Below, piece by piece: positions 7,874 through 16,011 of a stretch of DNA of 47,018 nt; within the stretch, counting starts at the first letter, position 1; each line of letters begins with the position of its first letter. The stretch is from contig CAJQPT010000196.1 in the NCBI GenBank assembly GCA_905480285.1, forward strand, positions 1 through 47,018. Reading direction: 5' to 3'. Under the pieces are notes generated by a model that had not been told where the DNA came from, did no database searches, and saw only the letters and a program-made list of their open reading frames with translations. Source of the stretch: an uncultured bacterium (GTDB taxonomy: Bacteria; Planctomycetota; UBA1135; GCA-002686595). The position numbers and the translations under genes were made by a program.

Positions 7874-8785
7874 ATGCCCGCCGACCGAGGGACCCGATCA
7901 CGTCGAACGCCGCAGCCTCGCCCCAGCGCGCGGATCGCGGAGCCCGGGTCGTCGCCCCCCGACGCGACGTGCCAGTGGTCGGAGGAGGACTGGTCTCGGT
8001 TCTTGACGGACCGCTTCGAGCTCCCCATCCAGGTCTCCTTTGGACGCTCCCGCTCCGCGCCGGTGCAGGCCCGCGCCTTCGAGACCTCGGACGGCCAGGC
8101 GGGCTGGCAGCTTCGCCTCCACAAGCTGTTCGCCGCTGCGCCTGAGGAGGTCCGGGACGCCCTCGCCAAGTGGCTCCGTGCCGGCCGAAGGGCGCGCAAG
8201 GCTGGACCTGTCCTCGACGAGTGGATCCACGCCGAGATCGCCAGCCTCCCCCGCCGCGCAGCGAAGGTCTCCATCACTCCGGTGGGCGAGGCCCACGATC
8301 TCGAGCGGCTCGCCCTGCCCTTGATCGTCGGCGAGTTCGCGAATGACTTCCGCCCCAGGGGACCGCACGAGCGCCCGAGGATCACCTGGGGCCGCCGTGC
8401 CCGGAGCAAGTCACGCCGCTCCCTCCGGCTCGGGAGCTTCGAGCCTGAGAGCCGGGTGGTGCGCATTCACCCGGTCCTCGATCAGAAGGCCGTCCCAGCT
8501 TGGTTCGTCACCTTCGTCCTGAAGCACGAGCTGCTCCACTCGGTGACGCCCTCGTATCGCGACGCGGCGGGGCGTTGGGTCCACCACGGCCCCGAGTTCC
8601 AGGCCAGGGAGTCCGCCTGGCCCGAGTATCGCCCCGCCCTGCGCTGGGAGCGGCAGAACCTCCCGCGCCTGATTCGCTCGGCGCGGCTGGGAAGCGAGTT
8701 GCGCGTTCGACCCGCCGACCTCGCGCTGCCGCAGGAGCTCCTCGTGCAGCGCGACGGGATCAGGCAGCACGAGCTGCCCTTCTGA
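7874..8785 (+). CDS. SprT-like zinc metalloprotein
   Basis: A 303-residue cytoplasmic-looking protein. The C-terminal third contains a zincin helix HELLH (H218, E219, H222). It is followed 16 residues later by HHGPEF, the arrangement of SprT/Spartan-type domains in which a downstream histidine is the third zinc ligand. The N-terminal 40 residues are basic and Ser/Pro-rich and probably disordered, and the middle part (about 80-150) is helical. SprT-like proteins include DNA-protein-crosslink proteases and uncharacterised bacterial metal-binding proteins. Protease activity is expected from the intact HExxH but the substrate is unknown. No zinc-ribbon follows, unlike E. coli SprT. The gene is convergent with the BY-kinase-like gene and separated from it by a repeat-bearing 159-bp spacer. 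Confidence 0.82.
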   Translation: MPADRGTRSRRTPQPRPSARIAEPGSSPPDATCQWSEEDWSRFLTDRFELPIQVSFGRSRSAPVQARAFETSDGQAGWQLRLHKLFAAAPEEVRDALAKWLRAGRRARKAGPVLDEWIHAEIASLPRRAAKVSITPVGEAHDLERLALPLIVGEFANDFRPRGPHERPRITWGRRARSKSRRSLRLGSFEPESRVVRIHPVLDQKAVPAWFVTFVLKHELLHSVTPSYRDAAGRWVHHGPEFQARESAWPEYRPALRWERQNLPRLIRSARLGSELRVRPADLALPQELLVQRDGIRQHELPF

Positions 8786-8875
8786 GTCCGCTGCGGCACC
8801 GCGGCGCTTCGGGGCCGTATGAAGCTGAAGCTCACCGAGGGGACGCGGCCCACTCGCCCTCAGCGGCGACGGGCC

Positions 8876-8935
8876 AGGCCGAATGAGCCCAGGCCGAGCT
8901 GGCACAGGCCGAGTGGGCTCAGGCCGGACCGCACC
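8876..8935. repeat. Degenerate 15-bp tandem repeat between convergent genes
   Basis: Four units begin AGGCCGA or AGGCCGG at 8876, 8891, 8906 and 8921. The units differ at several bases. The inverted pair GAGCCC (8885-8890) and GGGCTC (8915-8920) could also fold into a hairpin, so the element may double as a terminator for either neighbour. Confidence 0.7.
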
Positions 8936-8944
8936 CGCACCGGA

Positions 8945-9682
8945 TCACTTCGTGCGCTGGCCGTAGCCTTCCGCCGTGTCGGTGATGGCCGCGTCCGTGA
9001 GGCAGGTGCCGAGGATATTCCCGCCCAGAGCCTCGATGGTGTTGACCGTCTGCTCGACGTAGTGGCGCGGGGTGTAGCCGAGGCGAACGACCATGAGCAC
9101 GCCGTCTGCAATCGCTCCCAACTGACTCGCGTCGGAGATGGTCAGGGCCTGCGGGGTGTCGATCAGCACGTAGCTGTAGCGCTGCCGGAGCGCGTTGAGC
9201 ACGGTCTTCATGCGCTCCGAACCGATGAGCTCCGAGGAGTTCTTCGGGCGCGCCCCTGAGCTCATCACCGAGAGCCCCTTGACCGAGGTCTTGCGGATCG
9301 CCGCGCCGATGGCGAGGCTCCCGTTCAGGACCTCTGTCAGCCCCTGCCGGCGAGGGAGCTCGAGGTATCGCTCGATCGAGGGCTCATGGAGATCAGCGTC
9401 CACCACCAGGACCTGGATCCCGGGCAGCTCGCAGAGCGCCAGCGCGAGGTTGAGGCAGGCGACCGACTTGCCCTCGCCGCTCAGGGCGCTTGTCAGAACC
9501 AGGGTGTGCGAGGCACCGTCCGGGTTCATCGCGTGCACCGCGTTTCGGAGGGATCGAAACTGCTCGGCGACCTGGCTGCGAGGGTTGACGTGGACCGCCA
9601 GCTCCTCGCGGCGGATCGGGATCTCACGGGTCTCATCCGCCGGGGACGGCTCAAGCTGGTCGATGTCGTTGGTCGGGGCCAT
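8945..9682 (-). CDS. CpsD/CapB-type P-loop tyrosine kinase-like ATPase
   Basis: A 245-residue MinD/BY-kinase fold protein. Seen: Walker A loop LSGEGKS (67-73), the Walker A-prime VLVVDADLHEP (91-101), and Walker B YVLIDTP (171-177), all as in bacterial tyrosine kinases that control Wzx/Wzy polysaccharide export. The family's usual membrane partner (Wzz-type chain-length regulator) is neither fused nor adjacent. The C-terminal tail has a single tyrosine (Y240) instead of a tyrosine cluster, so autokinase activity is uncertain. It could instead be a ParA/MinD-like ATPase of other function. The gene follows the exported repeat-protein gene on the same strand after 90 bp and starts at an ATG without clear Shine-Dalgarno. 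No other polysaccharide genes are next to it. Confidence 0.87.
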   Translation of the reverse strand: MAPTNDIDQLEPSPADETREIPIRREELAVHVNPRSQVAEQFRSLRNAVHAMNPDGASHTLVLTSALSGEGKSVACLNLALALCELPGIQVLVVDADLHEPSIERYLELPRRQGLTEVLNGSLAIGAAIRKTSVKGLSVMSSGARPKNSSELIGSERMKTVLNALRQRYSYVLIDTPQALTISDASQLGAIADGVLMVVRLGYTPRHYVEQTVNTIEALGGNILGTCLTDAAITDTAEGYGQRTK

Positions 9683-9772
9683 GGTGTACGCTCGTTTACT
9701 TGATCGACCTGGGTGACGGAAGCGCCGAAGCCGAAACAGCGGCGCCGGGGCGAATATCCGGATTTCCGGGGC

Positions 9773-12160
9773 TCAACGCGGCGGGAGCGGGGCTGAGAGC
9801 TGCTCCAGGTCCCTGGGCGGCAGCAGCCGGGAGGGTGGCCAGGCCTCGCCTAGGAAGAGGTCGGCGAGCGGGTGCGAGCCCATCGTGGCCACGCGCCGCA
9901 GCTCCCCGGAGAACCGCTCTGCCAGGTCATCGCGCCGGACACGATCGAGGGCCATGCAAGCGGCCTCTGCGGCCCGCCTGAGGGCCGTTGACGTGCCAAC
10001 AGCGCCGCGCGAACGACCCTCGAGCGCCTCCACGAGAGAGGCCTGCAGCGTCTCCAGGGCCAGGGCTCCGACGCCGGGGTCCCCCACCACCGATGCGAGA
10101 TCCATCCAGGCCTCCTCGATGGCCTCGGGCCGGTCTCGCGGTCCATCGAGGGTCAACATCGCGTTGTCCAGCGCCAGGCGCTGCACCGCTGGCGACGCGA
10201 GGCCGGCCCGCAGCGAGACCACCCTCAGCGCCGTGAGCTCCGCCGCGGTCAGCTCCGGAGAGACCCTCGCCGCGAGCGATCCGAAGGCCTTCACGAGGTC
10301 CCCGCGGACCGTACGGGAGGCCAGCTCCACGGGTCCCGGCTGATCCTGCGCTCGCCGCTGGGCCTCGAGCTCGAGCGCGGCGCGGACCGTCGCGGTGATC
10401 CAGGTGGGACAGGGGCCGGCGAGGCCGTCCTGCTCCGACGCCAGCGCCGCCCAGACGAGCAGCTCCGCGACCGACTCCACCTCCGGGGCCGGGCCAGCGC
10501 CCCAGGTCCATGGGGCCGGCGGCCGGATTCCCGCGAGGCCGAGCTCGAGGCCCAGGCCCGAGACATCGCCGCCGGGCGACTCTCGGAGCAGCGCGCCCGG
10601 GTCCGGCAAGACGATGCGAGACGGGGCGCCGAGCGGGCGGAGGACCAGGAGGGCGCGCAGCGCCTGGCGGCGGGAGCGAGCATCAAGCTCGCCCTTGAGG
10701 ACCCCGGCCGCCAAGGCGGCCGCCGCTCGATCGGGGACACCGAATCCTTCGAGGGCCACAAGCCGAGCCCAGCGTCCAGTGGGTGGAGCCTCCTCGAACC
10801 CGGCGGTGAACAGCGGAATCATGGGCTCTCCCGGAGGGGCCCCAGCGCCGCCCGCGGTGATGGGCGCCAGCGCCGCCAGCCCGCAGGCGAGATGAGCAGA
10901 GCGCCGATCCATGCTGGCGCTGGCCTCGGCGTAGACCGCCTCCGCCTCGGCCGCGCGGCCCTCTCCCCCAGCTCTAGAGATCGCGCGCTGGAGGGCGGCG
11001 ACCTCCCTCGACTCGCGGTCGATGAAGGCGAGGACGGAGCGAACGGACGCTGCCCGCTGAAGGGAGGGCGCCACCCGACCCCGGGCGGCTGCGGCCATCA
11101 GCCCCTCGAGCGCCACCACGTCACCTGTGGAGTGCCACCAGTCCTCGAACCAATGCACCGCCGCCGCCCAATCCAGACCCGCAAGGGCGCGGGCCGCCGC
11201 GCTCTGGCGGACCACGTTGCCCTCGCGCGCCGCGGTGACGCACCAGCGCTTGATGACGCTCCCACCGCTCGCGCGCAGATCACGCCCCACCGGCGCGCGC
11301 TCGGTGCTCCCTCGACCGACCACGTGAATCCACGCTCGCGCGGGCGCCTCGCTGTCCGCGTCTGCTGCGCCGAGTCGATCCCCTGGGTAACGGAAGCCCT
11401 GGACCTGGTACGCCGCCTCGTGCACCGTCGCGAGCCCCTCCAGGACGTCGGTCCAAGAGCCGTCCACGCGGAACGCTTCGAGCGGCGGAGATGGGCGGCG
11501 GACCATCCGCTCCACGACCTGCGGGTCGAGGATCACGGGCGCGGGACCGCCTCCGTGCAGATCCAGACGATCAAAGGCGCCCAGACCTCCGCCGGCATTG
11601 GGGTCCACGGCCACGCGGACGCCGGCCCGCTCCTCCCACGCTGAAGGGAAGCGCGTCGGCTGCCGAGAGACATCGAAGGACGCGACGGAGGGCTCGTCAA
11701 AGGCGCTGCAACTCCACCTGAACAGCTGCGCATCGATGGCCTGCCGCCCCACATCGGCAAACTCTGCGTTGCTGGCCACCGCGAGCTCCACGGCGTGGCG
11801 CAGGAGGCGGTCGTCCGCACCCAGAAGGAGCGCCAGCCGGCGCCGAACGCCCGGCGTCTTGCCCTCGAGCAGCGGGACCAACGCCGCGCCAGACTCGATC
11901 TCGAGGAGGCGTCCAGCGAGCTCTTGCTGGGCAAGGTCGCGCACCTCCAGCTCATCTGCCCCGAGATCTGCGACCAGCTGGGAGAGGTCCTCCTGCCGAG
12001 CGCCCGGCCCGATCTCCGATAACATCCCGGCCGGCGCCCCAACGGGCGCCGCAGCGGGCGCCCCCGCAGACGATCCCGCAAACGATCCCGCAGGCGAGAG
12101 CGCGAGCGGGAGGGACGCGAGCGCGACGAGTGAGTGGGCACGGCGATAACGAGTCAGCAT
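9773..12160 (-). CDS. Large exported alpha-helical repeat protein, function unknown
   Basis: A 795-residue protein with a basic N-terminus and hydrophobic signal segment (about 9-30), followed by a low-complexity Ala/Gly/Pro stretch (GSSAGAPAAAPVGAPAG). Residues about 55-120 resemble a HEAT/armadillo-like pair (DLAQQELAGRLLEIESGAAL, TPGVRRRLALLLGADDRLL). The rest is a long run of amphipathic helices with repeated ALRALLVL/AAAALAAG-type segments, consistent with a helical-repeat solenoid. No catalytic motif is visible. It is divergent from the acyl-CoA carboxylase operon across only 52 bp, with a GACAAT/TAGAGG stretch just upstream of its ATG. It may be co-transcribed with the downstream BY-kinase-like gene. 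An extracytoplasmic scaffold role is inference. Confidence 0.75.
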   Translation of the reverse strand: MLTRYRRAHSLVALASLPLALSPAGSFAGSSAGAPAAAPVGAPAGMLSEIGPGARQEDLSQLVADLGADELEVRDLAQQELAGRLLEIESGAALVPLLEGKTPGVRRRLALLLGADDRLLRHAVELAVASNAEFADVGRQAIDAQLFRWSCSAFDEPSVASFDVSRQPTRFPSAWEERAGVRVAVDPNAGGGLGAFDRLDLHGGGPAPVILDPQVVERMVRRPSPPLEAFRVDGSWTDVLEGLATVHEAAYQVQGFRYPGDRLGAADADSEAPARAWIHVVGRGSTERAPVGRDLRASGGSVIKRWCVTAAREGNVVRQSAAARALAGLDWAAAVHWFEDWWHSTGDVVALEGLMAAAARGRVAPSLQRAASVRSVLAFIDRESREVAALQRAISRAGGEGRAAEAEAVYAEASASMDRRSAHLACGLAALAPITAGGAGAPPGEPMIPLFTAGFEEAPPTGRWARLVALEGFGVPDRAAAALAAGVLKGELDARSRRQALRALLVLRPLGAPSRIVLPDPGALLRESPGGDVSGLGLELGLAGIRPPAPWTWGAGPAPEVESVAELLVWAALASEQDGLAGPCPTWITATVRAALELEAQRRAQDQPGPVELASRTVRGDLVKAFGSLAARVSPELTAAELTALRVVSLRAGLASPAVQRLALDNAMLTLDGPRDRPEAIEEAWMDLASVVGDPGVGALALETLQASLVEALEGRSRGAVGTSTALRRAAEAACMALDRVRRDDLAERFSGELRRVATMGSHPLADLFLGEAWPPSRLLPPRDLEQLSAPLPPR

Positions 12161-12199
12161 GGCGGTCCTCTATTGTCGCCTCCCGGCTCCTCAAGCTGC

Positions 12200-12205
12200 T
12201 ACCCT
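12200..12205 (+). promoter_or_regulatory. -10-like box TACCCT close to the accC start
   Basis: TACCCT ends 7 nt before the ATG at 12213, a spacing compatible with a leaderless transcript. The -35 region is poor (TTGTCG lies too far upstream). Confidence 0.4.
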
Positions 12206-12212
12206 CCGCCCC

Positions 12213-13565
12213 ATGTTCAGGAGCCTACTCGTCGCGAACCGCGGAGAGGTCGCCGTGCGCATTGCACGGGCCGCCCGCGACGCCGGAGTCCGCGTCGTCG
12301 GCATCGTGTCCTCGGCGGACCAGGGTGCATCCTGGACCGAGGAGTTTGACGAGGTCGTCTGCGTCGGCGGCCCCGCGCCGGCGGAGAGCTATCTTCGGAT
12401 GTCCGCCATCGTCCAGGCCGCACGCCAGACGGGCTGCGCGGCGGTGCACCCCGGCTGGGGTTTCCTCGCCGAGAACGCGCGATTCGCAGCCCTCTGCGAA
12501 CAGAACGGGCTGACCTTCGTGGGCCCGGCCCCCTCCACCATGGAGCGCATGGGGCTCAAGTGGCCCAGCAAGGTTGCCATGAGGGCCGCAGGGCTCGACC
12601 TCACCCCGGGTAGCGACGGACTCCTCACAGACATCGAGGAGGCTGTTCGGGTCGCCGAGTCGGTGGGCTACCCCGTCATCCTGAAGGCTGACGCCGGCGG
12701 GGGCGGTCGCGGCATGCGGATCTGCAGGACCGACGCGGAGGTGCGCGAGGCCTTCCCCTCGGCGCGCGCTGAGGCCACGGCGGCCTTCGGAAACGGCGCG
12801 CTCTTCCTGGAGAAGTTTGTCACCGGGGGCCGGCACATCGAGGTCCAGATCCTCGGTGATCGCTTCGGCCGCGCGGTCCACCTCTTCGAGCGTGACTGCT
12901 CGGTGCAGCGCAACCACCAGAAGCTCATTGAGGAGAGCCCCTCGCCCGCGCTCTCGCCCGAGGAGCGCGCCGAACTCGGCGCGCGCGCGGCCCAAGCCGC
13001 CGAGGCCATCGGCTACGTCGGCGCAGGCACCATCGAGTTCCTCGCGGCGCCGGACTCCGGTCGCTTGAGCTTCATGGAGATGAACACCCGTCTGCAGGTG
13101 GAGCACCCCGTGACCGAGATGGTCACGGGCATCGACATCGTCCGCGAGCAGCTCCGCATCGCCGCGGGCGGAGCCGTGGGCTTCACCCAGGACGGGGTCT
13201 CGCTGGAGGGCCACTCCATCGAGTGCCGCATCAATGCCGAGGACCCCTCCGACGGATTCCGCCCCACCCCCGGCACGCTGGACGAGTTCTCGATCCCGCT
13301 CGACCTCGGGCCGGGGAGGGTCCGCGTGGACACCCACGTCTCCCAGGGAGCCGAGGTCCCGCCCTATTACGACTCCCTCATCGCGAAGGTGATCGTCCAC
13401 GCCGCGGACCGCGCCCAGGCCATCGAGACCATGCAGCGGACCCTCGGCGGTGCACGCATCAGCGGCGTCTCGACGACCATTCCGCTGCACCTCGCGGTCC
13501 TCAGCAGCGACGAGTTCACGAGCGGCAATTACGACACCCGCTCCATCCCCGGCTGGCCCGCCTGA
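12213..13565 (+). CDS. accC: Biotin carboxylase subunit of an acyl-CoA carboxylase
   Basis: A 450-residue ATP-grasp enzyme that carboxylates the biotin on its carrier protein using ATP and bicarbonate. Seen: N-terminal LVANRGEVAVRIARAA, AVHPGWGFLAENA, the ATP loop DAGGGGRGM near residue 160-168, HIEVQILGDRFG, the catalytic FERDCSVQRNHQKLIEE, and MNTRLQVEHPVTEMVTG with the active-site arginine. Length is that of a free-standing AccC, without fused carrier domain. I chose the ATG at 12213 because it gives the canonical N-terminus; an in-frame ATG at 12159 would overlap the divergent gene. Six nucleotides separate it from the carboxyltransferase gene, and the carrier gene overlaps the latter, so the three form one operon. 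The substrate is set by the carboxyltransferase, not by this subunit. Confidence 0.95.
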   Translation: MFRSLLVANRGEVAVRIARAARDAGVRVVGIVSSADQGASWTEEFDEVVCVGGPAPAESYLRMSAIVQAARQTGCAAVHPGWGFLAENARFAALCEQNGLTFVGPAPSTMERMGLKWPSKVAMRAAGLDLTPGSDGLLTDIEEAVRVAESVGYPVILKADAGGGGRGMRICRTDAEVREAFPSARAEATAAFGNGALFLEKFVTGGRHIEVQILGDRFGRAVHLFERDCSVQRNHQKLIEESPSPALSPEERAELGARAAQAAEAIGYVGAGTIEFLAAPDSGRLSFMEMNTRLQVEHPVTEMVTGIDIVREQLRIAAGGAVGFTQDGVSLEGHSIECRINAEDPSDGFRPTPGTLDEFSIPLDLGPGRVRVDTHVSQGAEVPPYYDSLIAKVIVHAADRAQAIETMQRTLGGARISGVSTTIPLHLAVLSSDEFTSGNYDTRSIPGWPA

Positions 13566-13571
13566 TCGACG

Positions 13572-15299
13572 ATGGCACACGTCCCCCTCACTCCCCTCGG
13601 GCGCCCCAGGGACGCCTTCCTCGACGAGTCCAGCTACCAGCGGCACCGCGAGGCCATGGCCGAGAAGAACGCGCTCCTCGAGGAGCGCCGGGCTGCGGTG
13701 AGCGGAGGCTGGGGCGAGAAGTACGTCCAGCGCGTTCACCAGAAGGGCAAGCTCACCGCTCGAGAGCGGGTCGAGGCCCTGCGCGACGAGGGATCAACGA
13801 TCCGTGAGGTCGGCACCTTCGCCAACCACGGGGTGAAGTTCGGGAAGCTCGAGAGCCCCGCCGCCGGCGTCGTCACAGCCTTCTGCCTGGTCGATGGCCG
13901 CTGGTGCATGGTGATCGCGAACGACAACACCGTCGCATCTGGCTCATGGTGGCCCAAGACGCCGGAGAAGATCGAGCGCGCGCAGGAGATGGCGCTGCGG
14001 CTCAGCATCCCCGTGATCTATCTCGTGGACTGCTCCGGGCTCTTCCTGCCCGAACAGTCCCGCTCCTTCCCGGGTCGGACTGGCGCGGGGCACATCTTCA
14101 AGAAGAACGCGGAGCTCGCCGCCGGCGGCGTCCCGCAGATCGCCGGGGTCTTCGGCGATTGCATCGCAGGTGGCGGCTACATGCCGATCATCTCCGACCG
14201 AGTGGTGATGACGGAGCAGGCCTACATGGTCATCGCAGGGGCAGCCCTCATCAAGGGCGCGAAGAGCCTGCACCTCTCCAGCCTCGACATCGGCGGCCCC
14301 GAGGTTCACGTCCACCAGTCTGGGTGCGCAGACCTCCGCGTGCCGGACGACTCGACCGCGCTCCAGGTGATCCGCGAGGAGGTCGGCAAGCTCGGAAGCA
14401 GCGCGGCGGACTACTATCGCCACGGCGCAGACGCGGGCCCCCCCCACTTCCCACCCCATGAGCTGGACGGCATCTTCCCGCCGGACCACCGCATGACCTA
14501 CGACGCCCCCGAGGTCATCGCTCGCCTCGTGGACCGCAGCCTCTTCTGGGAGGTGCTCCCCGATAGGGGCCGTGAGATGATCGTGGGCGTAGGCCGGGTG
14601 AACGGGCTGTACATGGGCTTCGTCGCCAACCGCCAAGGGCTCATCGATGACCCTGACGGGAGGGACGGCCAGAAGCCCGCCGGGATCCTCTACCGCGAGG
14701 GCATCGCCAAGGTCTCGGCCTTCAGCCGCGCGTGCGACGCGGATGGGATACCGATCGTGTGGCTCCAGGACATCTCTGGCTTTGACATCGGCGTGGAGGC
14801 CGAGCGGCAGGGGCTCCTCGGCTACGGCTCGTCGCTCATCTACACCAACAGCACCAACTCGGTGCCCATGTTCACGGTCCTGCTCCGCAAGGCGTCAGGC
14901 GCGGGTTACTACGCCATGGCGGGGCTCCCTTACGAGCCGGTCGTACAGCTCTCCACGCCGCTGACGCGCCAGTCCGTCATGGAGGGCCGGACGCTCGCCA
15001 TCGCCGCCTTCAACACCAAGCTCGACGATGACTTCGAGATCCTGTCGGAGGACCCGGAGGAGCGGGCGGCCATCGAGCAGGGCATGCGCGAGACAGAGGC
15101 TCGTATCGAGGGCGACATGGACCCGTATCGCTCGGCCTCGCAGATGGACACCGACGAGATCGTGCAGACCAATGAGCTCCGGGGCTGGCTCGAGATGTTC
15201 GCAGAGGCCGCCTATCAGTCCAGCGGGACACGGCGCACGAAGAACCCCCGCATCTGGTCGCTCCACGACCTCGCGGCCCTCACGGAGGTGCGCGGATGA
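13572..15299 (+). CDS. Acyl-CoA carboxylase carboxyltransferase (MccB/GcdA-like)
   Basis: A 575-residue two-domain (beta plus alpha fused) biotin-dependent carboxyltransferase of the crotonase superfamily. It transfers CO2 from biotin to an acyl-CoA. The N-terminal half resembles 3-methylcrotonyl-CoA carboxylase beta ([45 protein letters not shown], oxyanion glycines [11 protein letters not shown]). The C-terminal half is closer to the alpha subunit of glutaconyl-CoA decarboxylase ([56 protein letters not shown]). No sodium-pump decarboxylase membrane subunit is nearby, so a carboxylase role is more likely. The substrate is not decidable from sequence alone. Its last codons overlap the start of the carrier gene (ATGA), indicating translational coupling. 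Confidence 0.9.
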   Translation: MAHVPLTPLGRPRDAFLDESSYQRHREAMAEKNALLEERRAAVSGGWGEKYVQRVHQKGKLTARERVEALRDEGSTIREVGTFANHGVKFGKLESPAAGVVTAFCLVDGRWCMVIANDNTVASGSWWPKTPEKIERAQEMALRLSIPVIYLVDCSGLFLPEQSRSFPGRTGAGHIFKKNAELAAGGVPQIAGVFGDCIAGGGYMPIISDRVVMTEQAYMVIAGAALIKGAKSLHLSSLDIGGPEVHVHQSGCADLRVPDDSTALQVIREEVGKLGSSAADYYRHGADAGPPHFPPHELDGIFPPDHRMTYDAPEVIARLVDRSLFWEVLPDRGREMIVGVGRVNGLYMGFVANRQGLIDDPDGRDGQKPAGILYREGIAKVSAFSRACDADGIPIVWLQDISGFDIGVEAERQGLLGYGSSLIYTNSTNSVPMFTVLLRKASGAGYYAMAGLPYEPVVQLSTPLTRQSVMEGRTLAIAAFNTKLDDDFEILSEDPEERAAIEQGMRETEARIEGDMDPYRSASQMDTDEIVQTNELRGWLEMFAEAAYQSSGTRRTKNPRIWSLHDLAALTEVRG

Positions 15300-15877
15300 G
15301 CAGCGCGTCACACTCCCTGGACCTACGGATGACCCACGAGGACGGGCTCATCGTGCTCCGGGCTCCAGATGTGGGTTACTTCACCGCCCCCCTCGGCCGG
15401 GGCGCCGTGGTCGCGCCGGGCATGACCGCGGGCGCGCTCCAGCGCCTCGAGGGCACCGTCCAGCTCACCATCCCGCCGGGTGTCCGTGGCGCCGTGGTGA
15501 CGGATCCGCCGGAGCGGGTCCTCTCAGCCGCCGGGTTCGGCGAGGCCCTCTATCGCATCGACCCCGCGGGCGCAGGCGAGGCCGCGGCCGAGTCAGATGC
15601 CCCCGAGGAAGCCGGCGCTGGCCTGGTCCTCGTCGCGGAGCAATCAGGCCGAGTCTGGCACCGGCCCGGTCCCGGAGAGGACCCCTTCTGTGCGCCCGGC
15701 TCGGTCCTGGAGGACGGAGCGGCCGTCTGCCTGGTAGAGGTCATGAAGACCTTCTCGACGGTGCCCTATCGCCCGGTCAAGGGGCTGCCCACCCGAGGCC
15801 GCGTGGTCCGCTGGATCGTCGGCGACGGCGCCGACGTCCAGAAAGGGGACCCGATCCTGGAGCTTGAGCAGGCCTGA
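15296..15877 (+). CDS. Biotin carboxyl carrier protein with a degenerate second lipoyl-like half
   Basis: A 193-residue protein whose C-terminal half (about 105-193) is a biotinyl/lipoyl carrier domain. The motif EVMKT places the biotinylated lysine at K151, followed by [29 protein letters not shown]. The N-terminal half (about 15-95) has the same hammerhead-like spacing: [34 protein letters not shown], and a closing ALYRIDP. At the position of EVMK it reads QRLEG, so it cannot be biotinylated. This looks like a duplicated carrier domain that lost its lysine (inference). The ATG overlaps the carboxyltransferase stop by 4 bp, so it belongs to the accC operon and shuttles carboxybiotin between the two enzymes. 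Confidence 0.88.
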   Translation: MSSASHSLDLRMTHEDGLIVLRAPDVGYFTAPLGRGAVVAPGMTAGALQRLEGTVQLTIPPGVRGAVVTDPPERVLSAAGFGEALYRIDPAGAGEAAAESDAPEEAGAGLVLVAEQSGRVWHRPGPGEDPFCAPGSVLEDGAAVCLVEVMKTFSTVPYRPVKGLPTRGRVVRWIVGDGADVQKGDPILELEQA

Positions 15878-15883
15878 TTGGCC

Positions 15884-15933
15884 CCTCGTGCCCCTGAGCC
15901 GCCCTGGACGAGCCGTCACCGCCTGGCACGAGG
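15884..15933 (+). terminator. Inverted repeat after the carboxylase operon
   Basis: Perfect 9-nt arms CCTCGTGCC (15884-15892) and GGCACGAGG (15925-15933) enclose 32 nt, just behind the carrier gene stop. The long loop weakens the terminator reading; an operator for the next gene, whose possible -10 TAGACT starts at 15942, is an alternative. Confidence 0.4.
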
Positions 15934-15941
15934 CGTAGGGA

Positions 15942-15947
15942 TAGACT
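15942..15947 (+). promoter_or_regulatory. Possible -10 box TAGACT
   Basis: TAGACT lies 64 nt before the ATG at 16012 and directly behind the 9-nt inverted repeat. No clear -35 element. Confidence 0.25.
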
Positions 15948-16011
15948 TCGAGGGCCAAAGAACCACCGGGCGGGGAAGTCCGTCGCGCGGCCGGACGTAC
16001 CACCAAGTGTC

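Noticed and set aside
12225-13739. 504-codon minus-strand frame opposite accC
   Set aside because: His/Asp/Val/Gly-biased antisense frame with no domain; biotin carboxylase is unambiguous on the plus strand.
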